Source: a virus
Virus record (IMG/VR): IMGVR_UViG_3300009515_000257
Span: 1-39,278 of that record
Direction: 5' to 3' (one strand)
Length of the DNA stretch: 39,278 bases
The notes beneath the pieces were generated by a model, which did no database searches, was not told the DNA's origin, and was given only the letters and a program-made list of their open reading frames with translations. Position 1 is the stretch's first letter. Each line of letters begins with the position of its first letter. This document shows, piece after piece, positions 38,183 to 39,278 of this stretch. The position numbers and the translations under genes were made by a program.

Positions 38183-38628
38183 TAACTTTTTTTTGGCTCC
38201 TCTTCTCCCTCACCAGCAGCGTTGCGACGACCATTATACAGGTCCATCAGTACGCCACTGTTGTAGAGAGCGTTGACGACACTTTCGTCAGCTCGTCCAT
38301 CCTTGCTTTTTTTGAAAGCTTCAGACCCCGGTCCTTCCATACCCACAAGAGCACAGCGAACCTCGTCCATGATGAAACTAATGTTCACCTTTGGCTTTCC
38401 GTCTTCACCCACTGAGACTTGAGAGTTCATCACCCTCTTAGTGTCTCGGTAGGGTAAAGTTTTCTTTAACACGAACCTTGTGGGCTCCCCGTCAATCAAG
38501 AGCTTTTCCTCGTCCAAGTCCTTGAGGTACTCCTCATAGTCCTCCTCGGAAACGTTCTTGAGTGATGAGTCTTTGCTCACAATAACGGCTACGGTTTTTT
38601 CCGTATCCATTGATAATTCAAAAGCCAT
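38182..38628 (-). CDS. Tail assembly chaperone, upstream (G) part
   Basis: 148 residues. Start at 38628 (MAFELSMDTEK) with GAGGTGG upstream; the open frame reaches 38652 but lacks a better site. Acidic protein (EEDYEEYLKDLDEEKLLID; GEGEEEPKKS end). In tailed phages the gene before the tape measure encodes this type of chaperone, and its 3' end carries a -1 frameshift site. Here the last codons, CCA AAA AAA AGT TAA, have the X XXY YYZ heptamer A AAA AAA; slipping by -1 enters the frame of the next gene without a stop. No known catalytic motif is seen. Confidence 0.75.
   Translation of the reverse strand: MAFELSMDTEKTVAVIVSKDSSLKNVSEEDYEEYLKDLDEEKLLIDGEPTRFVLKKTLPYRDTKRVMNSQVSVGEDGKPKVNISFIMDEVRCALVGMEGPGSEAFKKSKDGRADESVVNALYNSGVLMDLYNGRRNAAGEGEEEPKKS
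38188..38194 (-). promoter_or_regulatory. Programmed -1 ribosomal frameshift site
   Basis: A AAA AAA in the zero frame of the G-like gene, three codons before its TAA. After a -1 slip the next codons are AAG TTA ATG GCC, the last two being the start of the T-like gene. Conserved across dsDNA tailed phages (G/GT of lambda); here the motif, gene order and tape measure all agree. Confidence 0.75.
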
Positions 38629-38662
38629 GAACCACCTCGTAAAAATGAACATTATCGATATC

Positions 38663-39277
38663 TTACAGGTAACTCGCGGTCACCTCGTCAGCCGCATCGA
38701 GGGCTGACTGGTAAGCATTGCCCGTAAATGATATCGGAATAGTTCCGGTATCGGGAACTGGAATTTCCGGAATCGCAAAGATTGCCTTAGGAATATCCAG
38801 TTTAAAATGCCGCCCAGCAGCATCGCCCAACACCAAATCGATATCTTCCCCGGTAAAGTCTCTGATCTTATTCAAGAACTCGACTAAATCATGGGTTAGG
38901 TTCAGCTCCAAGCTGACTTCCGCCGTGAACCTTCCGCCAGGAGTGAACAAGCGGCCACCCAGACCCTCTTCTCCGTAGCAGAAATCTTGGAGTTCATGGT
39001 TGTTGACCATATTGATACTGGCAGAGCGTACACAATCGGTAACACTGAAGCCCACAATGCTGATACTACCAACCAAGCCTACCTGAGGATCGTCGATAGC
39101 TACGTGAGGCTCTTCTGGCTCATAGTAGGCCATATATGTATCTGTGCCAGTTCCAGCGATAGCGGCACCATCTACGGTCACCACGTCGCCTGTCACGTCT
39201 GTAACAGTCCGGGGGGCTGCCGCTGTACCCTCTAGCCGAGTTGTACCGTCAGCGTCCAAAATCATGACTTGAGCACC
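38663..39277 (-). CDS. Major tail tube protein (5' end beyond the window)
   Basis: At least 204 residues seen; the frame is open through 39277 upstream of the ATG at 39265, so the true start is probably further right. Beta-rich: VGLVGSISIVGFSVTDCVRSASINMVN, GRFTAEVSLELNLTHDLVEFLNK, KAIFAIPEIPVPDTGTIPISFTGNAYQS. Place (just before the chaperone pair and tape measure) and size fit the tube-forming protein that stacks along the tail. The N-terminal seen part (TTRLEGTAAAPRTVTDVTG) has repeat-like Thr/Val beta strands. No other gene in the window could fill this role. Confidence 0.75.
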   Translation of the reverse strand, partial: GAQVMILDADGTTRLEGTAAAPRTVTDVTGDVVTVDGAAIAGTGTDTYMAYYEPEEPHVAIDDPQVGLVGSISIVGFSVTDCVRSASINMVNNHELQDFCYGEEGLGGRLFTPGGRFTAEVSLELNLTHDLVEFLNKIRDFTGEDIDLVLGDAAGRHFKLDIPKAIFAIPEIPVPDTGTIPISFTGNAYQSALDAADEVTASYL

Positions 39278-39278
39278 A

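Overview
The window is mainly a long-tailed (siphovirus-type) phage or prophage genome, roughly 1575 to 39278, with a foreign left edge. Positions 1-582 hold the start of a bacterial rnfC on the minus strand. Positions 915-1229 hold the start of atpB, the F0F1 ATP synthase a subunit. Both look like chromosomal genes of a GC-richer bacterium. At about 1229 atpB runs in frame into an Asn-Xaa-Ser/Thr-rich, Ig-like surface-protein fragment of archaeal flavour. At about 1565-1580 that fragment runs into the back end of a phage HNH endonuclease. Two abrupt joins between unrelated sequences within 350 bp make an assembly or recombination chimera the simplest reading.

Phage layout. Minus strand 1539-2655: an HNH endonuclease, a DUF5681-type (small-terminase-like) gene and a ribbon-helix-helix (RHH) regulator. 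Then 2660-3790 carries a structured non-coding stretch, a zinc-ribbon gene and an AT-rich gap with 8-bp iterons that could be the origin. A primase-helicase follows on the minus strand (3796-6138), with a clear rho-independent terminator. Plus strand 6309-19910 is a tightly overlapped early/replication block. It holds six tiny genes, an SNF2 helicase whose Walker A loop is split by an intein, an HTH/GIY-YIG protein, many small hypotheticals, a likely ssDNA-binding protein, a DnaQ-like exonuclease, a family A DNA polymerase, a DUF932 protein and a VRR-NUC nuclease. Minus strand 39277 down to 19884 is the late block: tail tube, a tail-assembly chaperone pair joined by a slippery A AAA AAA site, a 2027-residue tape measure protein, tail hub and tip proteins, fibre-like proteins, five consecutive signal-peptide or lipoprotein-type genes in two groups, and lysis genes. 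Large terminase, portal and capsid genes are absent and probably lie beyond the right edge; no integrase or tRNA gene is seen.

How it works together. The plus block provides replication and recombination functions, with five plausible sigma70-type promoters, some sharing near-identical operator-like sequence. The minus block builds the tail and lyses the cell. Selfish elements are frequent: a free-standing HNH gene, a GIY-YIG gene with its ribosome-binding site buried in a hairpin, and an HNH intein.

The least explained parts are the cassette of exported proteins (including a signal-peptide-bearing fibre-like protein and a GspC-like PDZ protein), a Tat-type secreted protein in the early block, and two compact structured RNA candidates (2774-2872 and 20936-20995). 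The host cannot be named from this sequence. Gram-negative is likely, given the Tat, lipoprotein and PDZ genes.
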